The notes under the pieces are model-generated. The model saw only the letters and a program-made list of their open reading frames with translations. It was not told where the DNA came from and made no database searches. A stretch of 64,000 nt of DNA from Diploptera punctata (lineage: Eukaryota; Arthropoda; Insecta; Blattodea; Blaberidae): contig JASPKZ010005710.1 in assembly GCA_030220185.1 (NCBI GenBank), positions 496,001-560,000 on the forward strand. The letters run 5' to 3'. Below, in pieces: positions 63,296-64,000 of the stretch. Each line of letters starts with the position of its first letter. Position 1 is the stretch's first letter. Made by a program: the position numbers and the translations under genes.

Positions 63296-63745
63296 TGAAC
63301 TGATGTTATGTCGATCGGAAGAAACTCTTCTTCTTTCCTCTGTTGGTGGACCGATGAACCTCTAGATCAGGCCAGAATTTGCGGGAATTTCAAAGTTCAT
63401 AAGTTTTCCTTTGTTTATATTTGAAGAGAAAAATTTTCGCCTAGACCGGGACTCGAACCCGGGACCTTTGGCTTTCCAGGCCAAGTGCTCTACCAACTGA
63501 GCTACCGAGGCGAGTTACGATCTAGACGCAAATTTTTCTCTTATGTACGTTGTAATTGCCTATCGCCAAATTCCTTTGTTTTCCTGAATGTGGATCTTTT
63601 CCCAAACCGTGAGTTCCATTTGTTTGTCATTTGTTTAATTAGACTGGCTTTTGATTCAATTAAATGTTTTTCGAATCAAGCATGAGCTGCTACTGCTGAC
63701 TTTTCCACTTCTCCATTTTTGATGTTTCTAAGATGTTCTTTCACC
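63296..63745 (-). mobile_element. Penelope-like GIY-YIG C-terminal remnant
   Basis: Minus strand from about 63742: EHLRNIKNGEVEKSAVAAHA (distal part of the GIY-YIG nuclease), then sequence for SLIKQ, a TVWEKIHIQ-like segment in broken frame near 63610, and GLI-type C-terminus near 63370 (CGATGAACCTCTAGATC). A U element is inserted at 63417-63570. Confidence 0.72.
63417..63570 (-). mobile_element. tRNA-derived unit (U3), single core
   Basis: 11-bp target-site duplication TTCCTTTGTTT (63406-63416, 63571-63581). Minus strand: leader TTTGGCGATAGGCAATTAC, AAGAGAAAAATTTGCG, tRNA-like core with GCCTCGGTAGCTCAGTTGG and GGGTTCGAGTCCCGG, then TTTTTCTCTTCAAATATA. A monomer of the dimeric U1/U2 elements. 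Confidence 0.92.
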
Positions 63746-64000
63746 CTTGTTTTCAAATGCAGGGATTGTTGCAAAATTTATATTGGAAAAATTAAATTGG
63801 AGCCTTTTTTTGGCAAGAAAATCAGCAGTGTCATTTCCAGCTATTCCACAATGTGCAGATATCCATTGTAATTGAATTCTTTTCTGTAGTTTTTTGAGTT
63901 GTGGAATAATTTTGTAGCACTCTTTAATTTGTATTGACTTCATTTTGTGTGAATTTATTGCATATATTGCTGCCTTAGAATCAGAGAGTATGACATCATT
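63746..64000 (-). mobile_element. RNase H domain fragment of a non-LTR element
   Basis: Minus frame entering from the window edge: VILSDSKAAIYAINSHKMKS, IQLQWISAHCGIAGNDTADF then LAKK. SDSKAAI and W(I)SAHCGI.GND.AD.LAK are RNase H motifs of jockey/I/R1-type elements. The rest is outside the window. Confidence 0.8.

Noticed and set aside
1..64000. CRISPR-like or bacterial defence systems
   Set aside because: Evenly spaced repeats with unique spacers are absent; repeats are microsatellites, SINEs and retroelement ends in a eukaryotic, intron-containing context.

Overview
The window is an A+T-rich piece of an insect-like genome. One long multi-exon host gene sits in a dense field of transposable elements. 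The organism is inferred to be a large-genome arthropod. A cockroach or other blattodean is my best guess, from the style of the non-LTR and SINE families and from the NKCC protein sequence; no search was possible and the guess is not decisive. There are no bacterial-style genes, rRNA genes or CRISPR arrays.

The host gene is on the + strand. Ten consecutive coding exons between 31118 and 62712 encode the membrane domain and the start of the C-terminal domain of an SLC12 cation-chloride cotransporter of the Na-K-2Cl (NKCC) type. All splice junctions are GT/AG and all phases agree (exon-end phases 1,1,0,1,0,0,1,0,1,0), except that exon 5 is one base short and exon 6 one base long, each at a homopolymer. 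The 5' exons (N-terminal regulatory region) and the 3' exons are not in the window.

From 1 to about 31 kb I see no host exon. This part is a mosaic of tRNA-headed SINEs (families named D, E, F, G here), 3' ends of RTE-like non-LTR retrotransposons (groups A, B, C), a pogo/Tigger transposase remnant, an unassigned non-LTR element with a Cys/His C-terminus, and copies of a 570-750 bp repeat (J). From 31 to 64 kb the introns carry the same families plus a distinct set: long palindromic (hairpin) elements. Several can be traced by their arms to the 3' coding end of Penelope-like elements with a GIY-YIG endonuclease. At least six have their own 9-14 bp target-site duplications, so they moved as complete hairpins. 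Several carry a CUGANGA - stem - GAAAC block that looks like a hammerhead-ribozyme core.

A second unusual set (U) consists of tRNA-like cores enclosed in a long A/T stem (AAGAGAAAA...TTTTCTCTT). They occur as single units or as head-to-head inverted dimers, again with clean target-site duplications. Nested insertions give a relative chronology at many places. Boundaries given for repeats are by eye and usually good to within a few bases where a target-site duplication is quoted, and to tens of bases elsewhere.
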